From Methylothermaceae bacterium (GTDB lineage Bacteria > Pseudomonadota > Gammaproteobacteria > Methylococcales > Methylothermaceae), in contig JALSIB010000043.1 in the NCBI GenBank assembly GCA_026981855.1, positions 1-64,000 on the forward strand: a stretch of DNA of 64,000 nucleotides, in the 5' to 3' direction. This document shows positions 1-9,290 of the stretch, one piece after another. Every line of letters starts with the position of its first letter. Position 1 is the first letter of the stretch. The notes under the pieces were generated by a model. The model did not search any database, was not told the origin of the DNA, and worked only from the letters and a program-made list of their open reading frames with translations. Position numbers and translations under genes: made by a program.

Positions 1-138
1 ATCTTTTACCACTGGTGGCGGCGACACCCCGCTCCTGGCATCACTGACCCTCCCATTGACGACCTTTTCAACGAATCCGGTGGCTTGTTGGCGGGAATCA
101 GGTGAAAAAATGGGGAGACGCCAGAGCAGCAGCATGCC

Positions 139-1008
139 TTGACCGAGGATTTGTGCATTCGCTATTATAAGGAATTCATCCTCGATGACGCGGCCCGAAA
201 ATTCGAAAAGGTCGGCAGCTCTCTGCAAAGCGTGGTACAAAGCACTTTGGACGAAGTTGAGAAAACGGAACAAAAGACTTCGGCCGTCACCTCCGAGCTG
301 GAATCCCAGGCACAGATCCTGTCCCGCCAACAGCCGGATCAGATCGCCGATGTTCTGCAGAAGGTGCTGGCGGAATCCCGGAACCTGGCCGCCTCGGGGA
401 ATGAACTGAAAACCGTTCTGCAGGCTTCCAACCGGGAAATCTCCCAGCTTCGTGCGGAACTGGAAATGATGAAAGAAGCGGCCTTCACCGATGCCCTCAC
501 AGGCCTGCTGAATCGCCGCGCCTTCGATATGAAAATCCAGCAGATCCTGGAAACCGGAGATCCCGAAACCACTTTCCTGCTGCTATTGGACCTGGATCAT
601 TTCAAAAAGATCAACGATCGCCATGGCCATCTGACCGGTGACAAGGTTCTCCGTTTCACCGCCAAGATCATCAAACAACATCTGCCTAGGGGGCAGATCG
701 CGGCCCGCTATGGGGGTGAGGAAATGGCCGTATTGCTCAGCGCAATGGAGCGGGGGGAAGCATTCGAGCTGGCCGAGAAAATTCGCGAAACCCTGGCCAG
801 AAGCCGGTTGCAGCGGCGCGACAATCAGGAAACCATCGGCCAGGTGACCATTTCCATCGGACTTGCGGGCATGCGGAACGACGATACGGTGGAGAGCTTC
901 ATCGAACGCGCCGACAGGGCCTTGTACGAAGCCAAGGAACAAGGGCGAAACCGAGTGATCGACGACCGGCACCCTTCTCTGAAGCAAAGTACAGCCGCTG
1001 CGATTTGA
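139..1008 (+). CDS. Diguanylate cyclase (GGDEF), 5' end disrupted
   Basis: Predicted to make cyclic di-GMP from two GTP. A helical/coiled-coil region (about residues 20-112) precedes a GGDEF domain with a typical entry motif at 114-129, the metal-binding Asp of DLDHFK at 151 and the signature GGEEM at 192-196, a permitted variant of GGDEF. The inhibitory RxxD site is not conserved (RGQI at about 184-187). The frame has no credible start. The only initiator after the in-frame TGA at 103-105 is a TTG at 139 without a ribosome binding site, yet the codons between that TGA and 139 already read like protein (KNGETPEQQHAL). The 5' end is therefore broken by a stop and possibly indels, or the sequence has errors there. 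The enzyme call is firm; the start and integrity are not. Confidence 0.8.
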   Translation: MTEDLCIRYYKEFILDDAARKFEKVGSSLQSVVQSTLDEVEKTEQKTSAVTSELESQAQILSRQQPDQIADVLQKVLAESRNLAASGNELKTVLQASNREISQLRAELEMMKEAAFTDALTGLLNRRAFDMKIQQILETGDPETTFLLLLDLDHFKKINDRHGHLTGDKVLRFTAKIIKQHLPRGQIAARYGGEEMAVLLSAMERGEAFELAEKIRETLARSRLQRRDNQETIGQVTISIGLAGMRNDDTVESFIERADRALYEAKEQGRNRVIDDRHPSLKQSTAAAI

Positions 1009-1132
1009 GGGGCAAATCAGCGGTTTCCCGCCCTCTCTAATCGATCGCCCTCCCTCATTCCGCAAACATGACAAATTCTCCCGATTCGTTTTAACATAAC
1101 GAACATCCTTTCACTTCAGGGAGAACCGGATC

Positions 1133-1378
1133 ATGACTGAACCCCTCATCGCCAGCAAAACCCCTTATGCCACCAAGGTGGAAGCGGGTAAAACCTACTA
1201 TTGGTGTTCCTGTGGGCGCAGCCGGAGCCAACCCTTCTGCGACGGCTCCCACAAGGGGACCGGCCTCTCCCCGGTGGCATGGCAGGCGACGGAAACAGGC
1301 ACGGTTTATTTCTGCGGATGCAAACAAACCCGGACCCCTCCCCTGTGCGATGGCAGTCACAAGGAGTTGGGCGTCTGA
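1133..1378 (+). CDS. CDGSH iron-sulfur domain protein (two domains)
   Basis: Small 81-residue protein carrying two copies of the CDGSH [2Fe-2S] motif. Predicted ligands are Cys25, Cys27, Cys36 and His40 for the first cluster, and Cys61, Cys63, Cys72 and His76 for the second, the three-Cys one-His coordination of the mitoNEET/CDGSH family. Tandem-domain bacterial members are soluble redox or cluster-transfer proteins of uncertain partner. An AGGGAG ribosome binding site lies 9 nt before the ATG. The CYTH gene starts 2 nt downstream, so the two are probably co-transcribed. The physiological role is unknown. Confidence 0.88.
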   Translation: MTEPLIASKTPYATKVEAGKTYYWCSCGRSRSQPFCDGSHKGTGLSPVAWQATETGTVYFCGCKQTRTPPLCDGSHKELGV

Positions 1379-1380
1379 CC

Positions 1381-1848
1381 GTGGCTCTGGAGATCGAGCG
1401 CAAGTTTCTGCTCAAAAACGACACCTGGAAACAACAGGTCAGTCGCTGCGTGAGGATCCGCCAGGGTTATCTCAACCGGGCCAAAGAATGTTCCATCCGG
1501 GTGCGAGCGGCCGAAGGCCGGGGCTGGTTGAATATCAAGAGCGCCACCATCGGGGTTCAGCGGCACGAGTACGAGTACGAAATTCCTTTTGCCGATGCCG
1601 AAGAAATGCTCGACAACCTATGCATGAAACCCTTGATCGAGAAAGTGCGGCACTACGCGAATTTCGGGGAGCACGTCTGGGAAATCGATGTTTTCGAGGG
1701 TGAAAACGAAGGGTTGGTGGTCGCCGAGATCGAATTGAGCGAGCCGGGAGAACGATTCGACCTGCCGCCATGGGCCGGAAAGGAAGTGACGGAAGACCCT
1801 CGTTATTACAACACCTGCCTGGCCCGCCACCCTTTCAAGCATTGGTAG
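1381..1848 (+). CDS. CYTH domain protein (inorganic triphosphatase-like)
   Basis: 155-residue single CYTH domain, a tunnel-fold family including adenylate cyclase CyaB, thiamine triphosphatase and bacterial inorganic triphosphatases. The defining ExExK motif is present as EIERK at residues 4-8. Further charged strands (IRVRA, EIDVFEGENEGLVVAEIEL) supply the alternating Glu/Arg/Lys residues that line the tunnel. I chose the GTG at 1381 because it places EIERKF at the N-terminus, as in homologues; a longer upstream reading would run antiparallel in sense through the CDGSH gene in another frame. Bacterial single-domain CYTH proteins most often hydrolyse tripolyphosphate, but the substrate cannot be read from sequence. 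Confidence 0.85.
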   Translation: MALEIERKFLLKNDTWKQQVSRCVRIRQGYLNRAKECSIRVRAAEGRGWLNIKSATIGVQRHEYEYEIPFADAEEMLDNLCMKPLIEKVRHYANFGEHVWEIDVFEGENEGLVVAEIELSEPGERFDLPPWAGKEVTEDPRYYNTCLARHPFKHW

Positions 1849-1851
1849 GCA

Positions 1852-1879
1852 CCACTGAGCCGCGTTCGCGGCTCGGTGG
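1852..1879. terminator. Strong hairpin between converging genes
   Basis: A 13-bp stem (1852-1864 with 1867-1879, one G-U type mismatch) with a two-base loop separates the CYTH gene (+) from the hemerythrin gene (-). Neither strand has a T tract, so it may act as a Rho-assisted or RNA-stabilising hairpin rather than a classic intrinsic terminator. Confidence 0.5.
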
Positions 1880-1894
1880 AAAGCCAGCCCTGGG

Positions 1895-2302
1895 TTAGTT
1901 GATCCCCCGTTCGTTGAAGTACGGACCATAATCGAAATCCACTTTTGGAATGTGGTGATCGAGCCAGTCTTTCACGAACTGAGTGGTTTCCGGCGTGACC
2001 TCCGCCTCCCCTGCGTGGAATTTCTTCTGCAAATCGGCACAGGTGGCAACCAGCTTGTCATGTTCCTCTTTATGGGCCGCATAACCGGGATAGCCCTGCT
2101 GCTGCATCATTTCCTCTTCTGTCTGAAAATGCTTGACGACGAAATCGATCAAAGCATCCAGCGCGGTTCCGATGGCACCCCGGTCGCCAGCCTTGGCGGC
2201 GTCATCCAATGTGTTCAGCAGATCGAACAAGTGCTGATGCTGCTCGTCGGCAGTACTCCATTTGGTGCCGTACTGTTCTTCCGTCCAGGTAATCAAAGCC
2301 AT
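1895..2302 (-). CDS. Bacteriohemerythrin
   Basis: 135-residue four-helix-bundle O2-binding protein with a non-haem di-iron site. All seven expected ligands are visible: His22, His58 and Glu62 (HFQTE), His77 and His81 (HKEEH), His117 and Asp122 (HIPKVD). Single-domain bacteriohemerythrins of methanotrophs and related bacteria bind O2 and can deliver it to oxygenases or respiratory enzymes; a role here is inference. A strong GGAGGGG ribosome binding site precedes the ATG. The upstream region contains an FNR-type box at the class II position, so expression probably rises when oxygen is low. It stands alone as a single-gene unit. Confidence 0.92.
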   Translation of the reverse strand: MALITWTEEQYGTKWSTADEQHQHLFDLLNTLDDAAKAGDRGAIGTALDALIDFVVKHFQTEEEMMQQQGYPGYAAHKEEHDKLVATCADLQKKFHAGEAEVTPETTQFVKDWLDHHIPKVDFDYGPYFNERGIN

Positions 2303-2350
2303 AAGTAAAACCCCTCCTCGTTATCGAGTTCTCGTTATCGGGAAGGGAAG

Positions 2351-2391
2351 ACTATACCCATATTTTCATTACGGTTTTTGATCTGGGTCAA
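2351..2391 (-). promoter_or_regulatory. Predicted FNR-activated promoter of hemerythrin
   Basis: The palindrome TTGATCTGGGTCAA (2378-2391) matches the FNR/ANR consensus TTGAT-N4-ATCAA at nine of ten positions. The hexamer TATAGT lies on the minus strand at 2351-2356. If the box is centred at -41.5, that hexamer occupies -13 to -8, the class II FNR promoter geometry, with transcription starting near 2343. The leader then holds a direct repeat CTCGTTATCG (2317-2326 and 2331-2340) and the ribosome binding site. Confidence 0.62.
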
Positions 2392-2458
2392 ATTCGGCAA
2401 AAACAAGCTGTCGCTAATGTTACTGCGGCTTCGGTGCTTCGAATTTCCCGTTTCAATC

Positions 2459-3274
2459 TCAGGAAACATCGGGCAGATAGGACAACCAATCTCGCGAATC
2501 GTCTCCATAAACCAAAAAATAAGGGTTGAGAACCGAAGACTTGGTGTTGTAGCGCAATGTCTTTCCTTGCAAATCCACCACATGCCCCCCCGCCTGGGCA
2601 ACGACGCAATGCGCCGCCGCAGTGTCCCACTCCGAAGTCGGTCCAAGGCGCGGATAGAGATCGGCTTTTCCCTCGGCGACCAGGCAGAATTTCAACGAAC
2701 TGCCTATGGAAATCAATTCGTATTCGCCGTCCAGTTTACGCAGATATTCGGCGAACGCGGGTGTTTGATGGGAACGACTGCCGACAATGACAAGCCTGGA
2801 TGGGGCCGGTTTCCGCACCCGGATCGGTTCTGCCGGACCGTCCCCGATTTGCTTGAAGGCCCCCGACCCGACACAGGCATAATAGGTGGTGTCTTCAACG
2901 GGCACGTGCACCACCCCCAGGATCGGTTCGTGATTGTGAATCAAAGCCACGTTGACGGTAAATTGGCCATTGCGATGGATGAATTCCTTGGTGCCGTCCA
3001 GAGGATCGACCAACCAGTAGGTCTCCCATTCCCTGCGTTGTTCATAGGGCAGGTCACGCCCTTCCTCGGACAGGATGGGGAAAGCCGGTTCCAGATGCTC
3101 CAGAACCTCCACCAGGCAGCGGTGGGCGGCGGTGTCTGCCACCGTCAGTGGGGAGGCGTCGTCCTTGAATTCGATATCGAATTCCGAGTCATAAATTTTG
3201 AGAATTTTCCGCCCCGCTTTCCGGCTAACCTCCAAAACCTTGGCCTGAAGACCTGCCAAATCCAGATTTTCCAT
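2459..3274 (-). CDS. cysQ: 3'(2'),5'-bisphosphate nucleotidase CysQ
   Basis: Inositol-monophosphatase-fold, Mg2+-dependent phosphatase that converts 3'-phosphoadenosine 5'-phosphate (PAP) to AMP, recycling the by-product of sulfate assimilation. The metal site is visible as the SEEG segment followed by WLVDPLDGTKEF, and the C-terminal WDTAAAH motif is present. The ATG at 3274 was chosen because it gives the family-typical N-terminus and 271 residues; the frame stays open further upstream into non-conserved sequence. AGGAG lies 13 nt upstream of that ATG. It diverges from trxA across about 260 bp, where a TATAGT hexamer on this strand could be its -10. Confidence 0.9.
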   Translation of the reverse strand: MENLDLAGLQAKVLEVSRKAGRKILKIYDSEFDIEFKDDASPLTVADTAAHRCLVEVLEHLEPAFPILSEEGRDLPYEQRREWETYWLVDPLDGTKEFIHRNGQFTVNVALIHNHEPILGVVHVPVEDTTYYACVGSGAFKQIGDGPAEPIRVRKPAPSRLVIVGSRSHQTPAFAEYLRKLDGEYELISIGSSLKFCLVAEGKADLYPRLGPTSEWDTAAAHCVVAQAGGHVVDLQGKTLRYNTKSSVLNPYFLVYGDDSRDWLSYLPDVS

Positions 3275-3535
3275 GATATTCAAGAGACTCCTGAGTTGAA
3301 GGGAAGAATATGATACCAAGATCGACCAACGGGGAGCTTCGGTATCGACTATACTATCGCCATTGCCAAGGCAAATAGCCAACGGCCCGGCATGATTCGG
3401 GGAAATTTTTGCCCGTCAACCCCCTCTTTCAAACCCAAAAACTTGAAATTCAGCCCTGATTAAGCTGAAATGTTGTGGATCGAATCGCATTCCGATTCGC
3501 CTGTTCATTCCTTAACTGCCCATTTGGAGATACGC

Positions 3536-3862
3536 GTGAGTGATGCAATCGTTCATGTAACCGACGATAATTTCGAACAAGAAGTCCTGCAGGAAAAATT
3601 ACCCGTGCTGGTGGATTTCTGGGCGGAGTGGTGCGGCCCCTGTAAAATGATCGCCCCGATCCTCGATCAGATCGCCGACGAATACCAGGGTCGCCTGAAG
3701 ATCGCCAAAATCAATATCGATGAAAGCCCCAAAACCCCCCAGCACTACGGTGTGCGAGGCATCCCCACGCTGATGCTGTTCAAAGACGGCGAGGTCGAAG
3801 CCACCAAAGTCGGGGCATTGAGCAAATCTCAACTGGAAGCGTTTCTGGATCAAAATCTATAA
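3536..3862 (+). CDS. trxA: Thioredoxin 1
   Basis: 108-residue cytoplasmic dithiol reductant with the active site WCGPC (Cys33 and Cys36), the cis-Pro segment GIPTLMLF and the normal E. coli TrxA length. The GTG start at 3536 is preceded by GGAG at a good spacing and begins the conserved SDAIVHVTD strand; an in-frame ATG 22 codons upstream would add non-conserved sequence. The leader contains a small hairpin (CGAATCG/CGATTCG, 3481-3499). It lies directly upstream of rho, the same order as in E. coli, with a hairpin between them. Confidence 0.95.
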   Translation: MSDAIVHVTDDNFEQEVLQEKLPVLVDFWAEWCGPCKMIAPILDQIADEYQGRLKIAKINIDESPKTPQHYGVRGIPTLMLFKDGEVEATKVGALSKSQLEAFLDQNL

Positions 3863-3871
3863 ATTCCGATC

Positions 3872-3909
3872 GCCCGTCTATCCCAAAGTCTTCGTCTCCA
3901 TAGACGGGC
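3872..3909 (+). terminator. Inverted repeat between trxA and rho
   Basis: Perfect 10-bp inverted repeat GCCCGTCTAT (3872-3881) and ATAGACGGGC (3900-3909) around an 18-nt loop, followed by ATTTCG. It lies 10 nt after the trxA stop and about 100 nt before the rho start. It could be a weak terminator for trxA or part of a rho leader that supports autoregulation. Confidence 0.45.
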
Positions 3910-4010
3910 ATTTCGTCGTAGCCATACCCAGCCTGCCACCATCTCCTTGATTTCTCTGCCCGCCCGGCAGATTTTGACAGATTTCGCAAACCCTTCGACA
4001 CCACTGGAAA

Positions 4011-5270
<1,260 letters not shown>

Positions 5271-5271
5271 A

Positions 5272-6567
5272 CTACAGTCGTTTGAACACCCTTTCGGCTG
5301 CGGACAAGGTCGCGGTCAAGGCATCGTCGTCATGGGCGGCCGAGACGAATCCCGCCTCGAAGGGCGATGGCGCCAGATAGACCCCCTCTTCCAACATCCC
5401 ATGGAAGAACCGTTTGAACCGCTCCTGATCACAGGCCATCACCTGGGAAAAGTTGGTCACCTGATTCGCCTCGGTGAAAAACAACCCGAACATTCCGCCC
5501 ACATGATTGGTTCTGAGGGCGATACCTGAATCCGCGGCCCTGTCAGCCAGTCCTTCCGCCAATTTCCGGGTTTTTTCCTCCAACCGCCGGTAGAATCCGT
5601 GCTCACAGAGCAATTCCAGGGTTCTGAGACCCGCCGCCAGGGCCACCGGATTGCCGGACAAGGTACCGGCTTGATAGACTGGACCAAGGGGCGCCAGTTT
5701 CTCCATGATCTCGCGCCTGCCTCCAAAAGCGCCGACCGGCATCCCTCCCCCGATCACTTTCCCCAGGCAGGTCAAATCCGGGGCGATCCCGTAATATTCC
5801 TGGGCGCCTCCCAACGACACCCGGAAACCGGTCATCACCTCATCGAAAATGAGCACGGCGCCGAATCGATCGCATGACGCCCGCAGCGCCTGGAGAAAAC
5901 CGGAAACAGGCGGGATACAGTTCATGTTCCCGGCGACGGGCTCGACGATCACGCAGGCGATTTCCTCTCCCAATGCGGCGAACAAGTCTTCCACCGCCTG
6001 GACATCGTTGTAGGGCAGGGTCAAGGTATGTTTGGTAGTGGATGCCGGCACTCCCGGCGAACTGGGAACACCGCAGGTCAGTGCGCCCGATCCGGCCTTG
6101 ACGAGCAAGGCATCGGCATGGCCATGGTAACATCCCTCGAACTTGACGATCTTGTCACGACCCGTGTGGCCTCTGGCTAGGCGGATCGCGCTCATGGTGG
6201 CTTCGGTCCCGGAATTGACCATTCGCACCCTCTCCAGGGAGGGCACCAGCTGGCACAATTTTCGCGCCATCTGCACTTCGATTTCCGTTGGCGCACCAAA
6301 GCTGAGTCCTTTCTCCACCGCTCTCATCACCGAGCGGATCACCTCCGGATGGGCATGTCCCAGAATCATGGGTCCCCATGAACCCACATAATCGATGTAT
6401 CTTCGCCCGTCCACATCGTAAAGGAAAGGACCCTTGGCCCGATCGAAGAAAACCGGCGTCCCCCCCACGCCCTTGAACGCCCGCACCGGCGAATTGACGC
6501 CGCCGGGAATGTAGCATTGGGCCTGCTCGAACAGCGAAAGGGATTTCATGGATCTGTTGTGGTTCAT
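5272..6567 (-). CDS. hemL: Glutamate-1-semialdehyde 2,1-aminomutase
   Basis: PLP enzyme that converts glutamate-1-semialdehyde to 5-aminolevulinate in the C5 tetrapyrrole pathway. The sequence is near-canonical: [12 protein letters not shown] near the N-terminus, [32 protein letters not shown], and the PLP lysine in [17 protein letters not shown]. The ATG at 6567 lies one base after the thiSG stop, suggesting translational coupling; an alternative ATG at 6549 gives 425 residues, closer to E. coli HemL. With hemE at 28 kb, it is one of two haem-pathway genes in the window. Confidence 0.95.
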   Translation of the reverse strand: MNHNRSMKSLSLFEQAQCYIPGGVNSPVRAFKGVGGTPVFFDRAKGPFLYDVDGRRYIDYVGSWGPMILGHAHPEVIRSVMRAVEKGLSFGAPTEIEVQMARKLCQLVPSLERVRMVNSGTEATMSAIRLARGHTGRDKIVKFEGCYHGHADALLVKAGSGALTCGVPSSPGVPASTTKHTLTLPYNDVQAVEDLFAALGEEIACVIVEPVAGNMNCIPPVSGFLQALRASCDRFGAVLIFDEVMTGFRVSLGGAQEYYGIAPDLTCLGKVIGGGMPVGAFGGRREIMEKLAPLGPVYQAGTLSGNPVALAAGLRTLELLCEHGFYRRLEEKTRKLAEGLADRAADSGIALRTNHVGGMFGLFFTEANQVTNFSQVMACDQERFKRFFHGMLEEGVYLAPSPFEAGFVSAAHDDDALTATLSAAERVFKRL

Positions 6568-6568
6568 G

Positions 6569-7579
6569 TCAGAAAAACGTTCCATCCAAGGGGGAAGAGG
6601 CCGAGGCATAACGCCTGCGGGGCATTCTCCCGGCAAGGCAGGCCTTACGCCCGGCTTCGACCCCGAGCCGCATGGCCTGAGCCATCAATACGGGATTTTT
6701 GGCCTCGGCGATGGCGGTATTCATCAATACGCCGTCACACCCCAGCTCCATGGCGACGGCGGCATCGGAGGCGGTACCCACCCCGGCATCCACCAGGATC
6801 GGTACCCCCGCGTTCTCGACGATGGTCCGAATGTTGTAGGGATTTCTGATTCCAAGCCCCGAACCAATCGGGGCGGCCAAAGGCATCACAGCGATGCATC
6901 CCACTTCTTCGAGCTTTTTCGCCACGATGGGATCGTCATTGGTGTAGACCATCACCTCGAATCCCTCGTCCACCAGAATTCTGGCCGCTTCCAGGGTCGC
7001 GACCACATCGGGGTAAAGGGTCTTCTCGTCGCCGAGCACTTCCAGCTTGACCAACCGGTTCCCCCCCAGCAACTCCCGGGCGAGACGGCAGGTACGGACG
7101 GCGTCATCCACTGTGTAACACCCCGCGGTATTGGGGAGTATGGTATAGCGATCCGGCGAAATGACATCCAGAAGATTGGGCTCGGAGGCGTTTTGACCGA
7201 TATTGGTACGCCGAATGGCCACCGTGACGATCTCGGCGCCACTGGCTTCGATGGCGTTTCGGGTTTCATCCAGATCCTTGTACTTGCCTGTCCCCACCAA
7301 CAGTCGGGAACGATAGCGTCTGCCGGCGATGATCAGGGGATCCTCCCCGTCGCCCTGGCCACCTCCGATGGCACGCACGATTTCCACTTGATCGCCCTCG
7401 GCAAGCGGGTGCTGGTGGTAATGACCATGGGGAACGATCACCTGATTCAACTCCACGGCGATCCGCTGCCCCTCCATGCCCAAAGTCCTGATCAGATCAT
7501 CCAGGGTGGAACCTGCCCGAATCTGCCGTGATTCTCCATTCACCCGGATCTGTACTGTATCCATCGTCACCGTACTCAT
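6569..7579 (-). CDS. thiSG: Fused sulfur carrier ThiS / thiazole synthase ThiG
   Basis: 336-residue fusion for the thiazole moiety of thiamine. Residues 6-74 are a ThiS beta-grasp domain ending in IGGG (71-74); residues 80-336 are ThiG, a TIM barrel with [23 protein letters not shown] and [10 protein letters not shown]. Free-standing ThiS ends in Gly-Gly, whose carboxyl is adenylated by ThiF and turned into a thiocarboxylate. Here the glycines run straight into ThiG, so either the chain is cleaved after GG or chemistry differs. This ThiS-ThiG arrangement is known as a rare bifunctional architecture. AAGGGG precedes the ATG at 7579, which lies 10 nt after the DAHP synthase stop. Confidence 0.9.
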   Translation of the reverse strand: MSTVTMDTVQIRVNGESRQIRAGSTLDDLIRTLGMEGQRIAVELNQVIVPHGHYHQHPLAEGDQVEIVRAIGGGQGDGEDPLIIAGRRYRSRLLVGTGKYKDLDETRNAIEASGAEIVTVAIRRTNIGQNASEPNLLDVISPDRYTILPNTAGCYTVDDAVRTCRLARELLGGNRLVKLEVLGDEKTLYPDVVATLEAARILVDEGFEVMVYTNDDPIVAKKLEEVGCIAVMPLAAPIGSGLGIRNPYNIRTIVENAGVPILVDAGVGTASDAAVAMELGCDGVLMNTAIAEAKNPVLMAQAMRLGVEAGRKACLAGRMPRRRYASASSPLDGTFF

Positions 7580-7589
7580 CGTATCCCCT

Positions 7590-8648
7590 TCAACCACGCC
7601 TTTGCCGCACGGCACCCGCGAGCCGTTCCAGCACCTTTTCGCTGTCTTCCCAGCCCAGACAGGCATCGGTGATGCTTTTTCCATATTCGAGCGGATGTCC
7701 GGGTTTGATATCCTGCCTCCCCTCCTTGAGGTGGCTTTCCACCATGACGCCGATGATCCGGTCGTCGCCGGCGGCGATCTGCTGCGCCACATCGTCAGCC
7801 ACCAACAATTGGCGCTTGTACTGTTTCAGGCTGTTGCCATGGCTGAAATCGATCATCAGATGCGACGGCAGCCCCGCCTGCTCCAGGGACTCGGCCGCCT
7901 GATTGACGCTCTCGGCATCGTAGTTGGGATGTTTGCCGCCGCGCAGGATCAGATGACAATCCTCGTTGCCGGTGGTGGAAAAAATCGCCGAAGTCCCCGC
8001 CTTGGTGAGGGAAAGGAAATGATGGGGCCGGCTCGCCGAGGCGATGGCATCCACCGCGACCTGCACCGTTCCATCGGTGGCATTCTTGAACCCCACGGGA
8101 CACGACAATCCCGAGGCCAATTCCCGATGCACCTGGCTTTCAGTGGTCCGGGCACCGATCGCTCCCCAGGCGATCAGGTCCGAGACGTACTGCGGTGTGA
8201 TCAGGTCGAGATACTCGGTCGCCGCCGGCAGACCCAGCTCGTTGATATCGAGCAACAATTTGCGCGCCACCCGCAGTCCCTTGTTGATGTTGAAACTCTC
8301 GTCCAGATCCGGATCGTTGATCAGCCCCTTCCAGCCAACGCGGGTGCGGGGTTTTTCAAAATAGACCCGCATCACGATCAACAAATCCTGTCCCAGGGTT
8401 TCCTTCCATTTGTACAACCGGCCGGCATATTCCAGCGCGGCTTCGGGATCGTGGATGGAACAAGGCCCAATGATCACCAAAAGACGGGGGTCTTCTCCAT
8501 TCAGGATTCGATGAATGGCATGGCGCGCCTCGGAGGTCGTGCGGGCTGCCGTCTCGGTCAGTGGCAACTCGTCGTGGATTTGCCGGGGCGGAACGACATT
8601 CTTGATTTCCCTGATACGCAGATCGTCAGTGCGATAACGATTGGGCAT
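7590..8648 (-). CDS. aroG: 3-deoxy-7-phosphoheptulonate synthase, class I
   Basis: 352-residue DAHP synthase that condenses phosphoenolpyruvate and erythrose 4-phosphate, the first step of the shikimate pathway. Family landmarks are the [12 protein letters not shown] strand, [21 protein letters not shown], the [18 protein letters not shown] loop and HGNSLKQ near the C-terminus. The length and N-terminal extension match the feedback-regulated AroF/G/H type; which aromatic amino acid controls it cannot be told from sequence, so the symbol is provisional. AGGTG precedes the ATG at 8648. The other aro genes in the window (aroK and aroB) are elsewhere. Confidence 0.92.
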   Translation of the reverse strand: MPNRYRTDDLRIREIKNVVPPRQIHDELPLTETAARTTSEARHAIHRILNGEDPRLLVIIGPCSIHDPEAALEYAGRLYKWKETLGQDLLIVMRVYFEKPRTRVGWKGLINDPDLDESFNINKGLRVARKLLLDINELGLPAATEYLDLITPQYVSDLIAWGAIGARTTESQVHRELASGLSCPVGFKNATDGTVQVAVDAIASASRPHHFLSLTKAGTSAIFSTTGNEDCHLILRGGKHPNYDAESVNQAAESLEQAGLPSHLMIDFSHGNSLKQYKRQLLVADDVAQQIAAGDDRIIGVMVESHLKEGRQDIKPGHPLEYGKSITDACLGWEDSEKVLERLAGAVRQRRG

Positions 8649-8723
8649 GGTTCGACACCTTCTGTGAATCTTTGCCTGAAGCAATTTCGTAAAACAGGTT
8701 ATTTTACCACCCAACAGGACGGC

Positions 8724-9287
8724 TCAGCGAGTTTCCATCAGCGCCGGCCAAGCCGCCCGCAGATAATTCACCATCGACCACAGCGTCAAAATGGCGGCCA
8801 CGTAGAGAAACAAGTAGCCGATCGGACGCAATGTTTCGGTCCCCAAATCCACCGCAAACAGCAACAGGGTGATCGCCGTCATCTGCATGGTCGTTTTGGC
8901 CTTGCCCAGCCAGGAAACCTCGACTTTGCCTCTTTGGCCGATCTCGGCCATCCACTCTCTCAGAGAAGCGATGGCGATCTCCCTGCCGATAATGATCACG
9001 GAAGCGATGGCCAGCCCGGGTTCCGGATCGTTCTGGACCAACAGCACCAACGCTGCGGCGACGATGAGCTTGTCCGCCACCGGATCAAGGAAAGCTCCAA
9101 ACGCGGTCGTCTGCCCCAGCTTACGGGCCAAGTAACCATCCAGCCAGTCGGTCAACGACGCCAGGACGAAAATGAGCGCGCAGACGATTCTGGCGTTCGG
9201 CCAGGGCAGATAAAAGAAAAGAAGCAAAAAAGGGATCAAGGCGATCCGCAATAGAGTCAGCCAGGTAGCGATATTGAACTTCGACAC
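8724..9287 (-). CDS. pgsA: CDP-diacylglycerol-glycerol-3-phosphate 3-phosphatidyltransferase
   Basis: 187-residue integral membrane enzyme of phosphatidylglycerol synthesis. The CDP-alcohol phosphotransferase signature DGxxARxxxxxxxxGxxxDxxxD is complete (DGYLARKLGQ...GAFLDPVADK, about residues 49-71), supplying the metal-binding aspartates. Several hydrophobic helices surround it. It begins 4 nt after uvrC ends, reproducing the uvrC-pgsA pair common in gammaproteobacteria. The 75-nt gap to the DAHP synthase gene suggests that gene may have its own signals. Confidence 0.94.
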   Translation of the reverse strand: MSKFNIATWLTLLRIALIPFLLLFFYLPWPNARIVCALIFVLASLTDWLDGYLARKLGQTTAFGAFLDPVADKLIVAAALVLLVQNDPEPGLAIASVIIIGREIAIASLREWMAEIGQRGKVEVSWLGKAKTTMQMTAITLLLFAVDLGTETLRPIGYLFLYVAAILTLWSMVNYLRAAWPALMETR

Positions 9288-9290
9288 CGG

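Noticed and set aside
7476-9254. Long open frame on the plus strand across thiSG, the DAHP synthase gene and pgsA
   Set aside because: It is antisense to three clearly recognisable genes, has no family motif, and reflects GC-rich codon bias.
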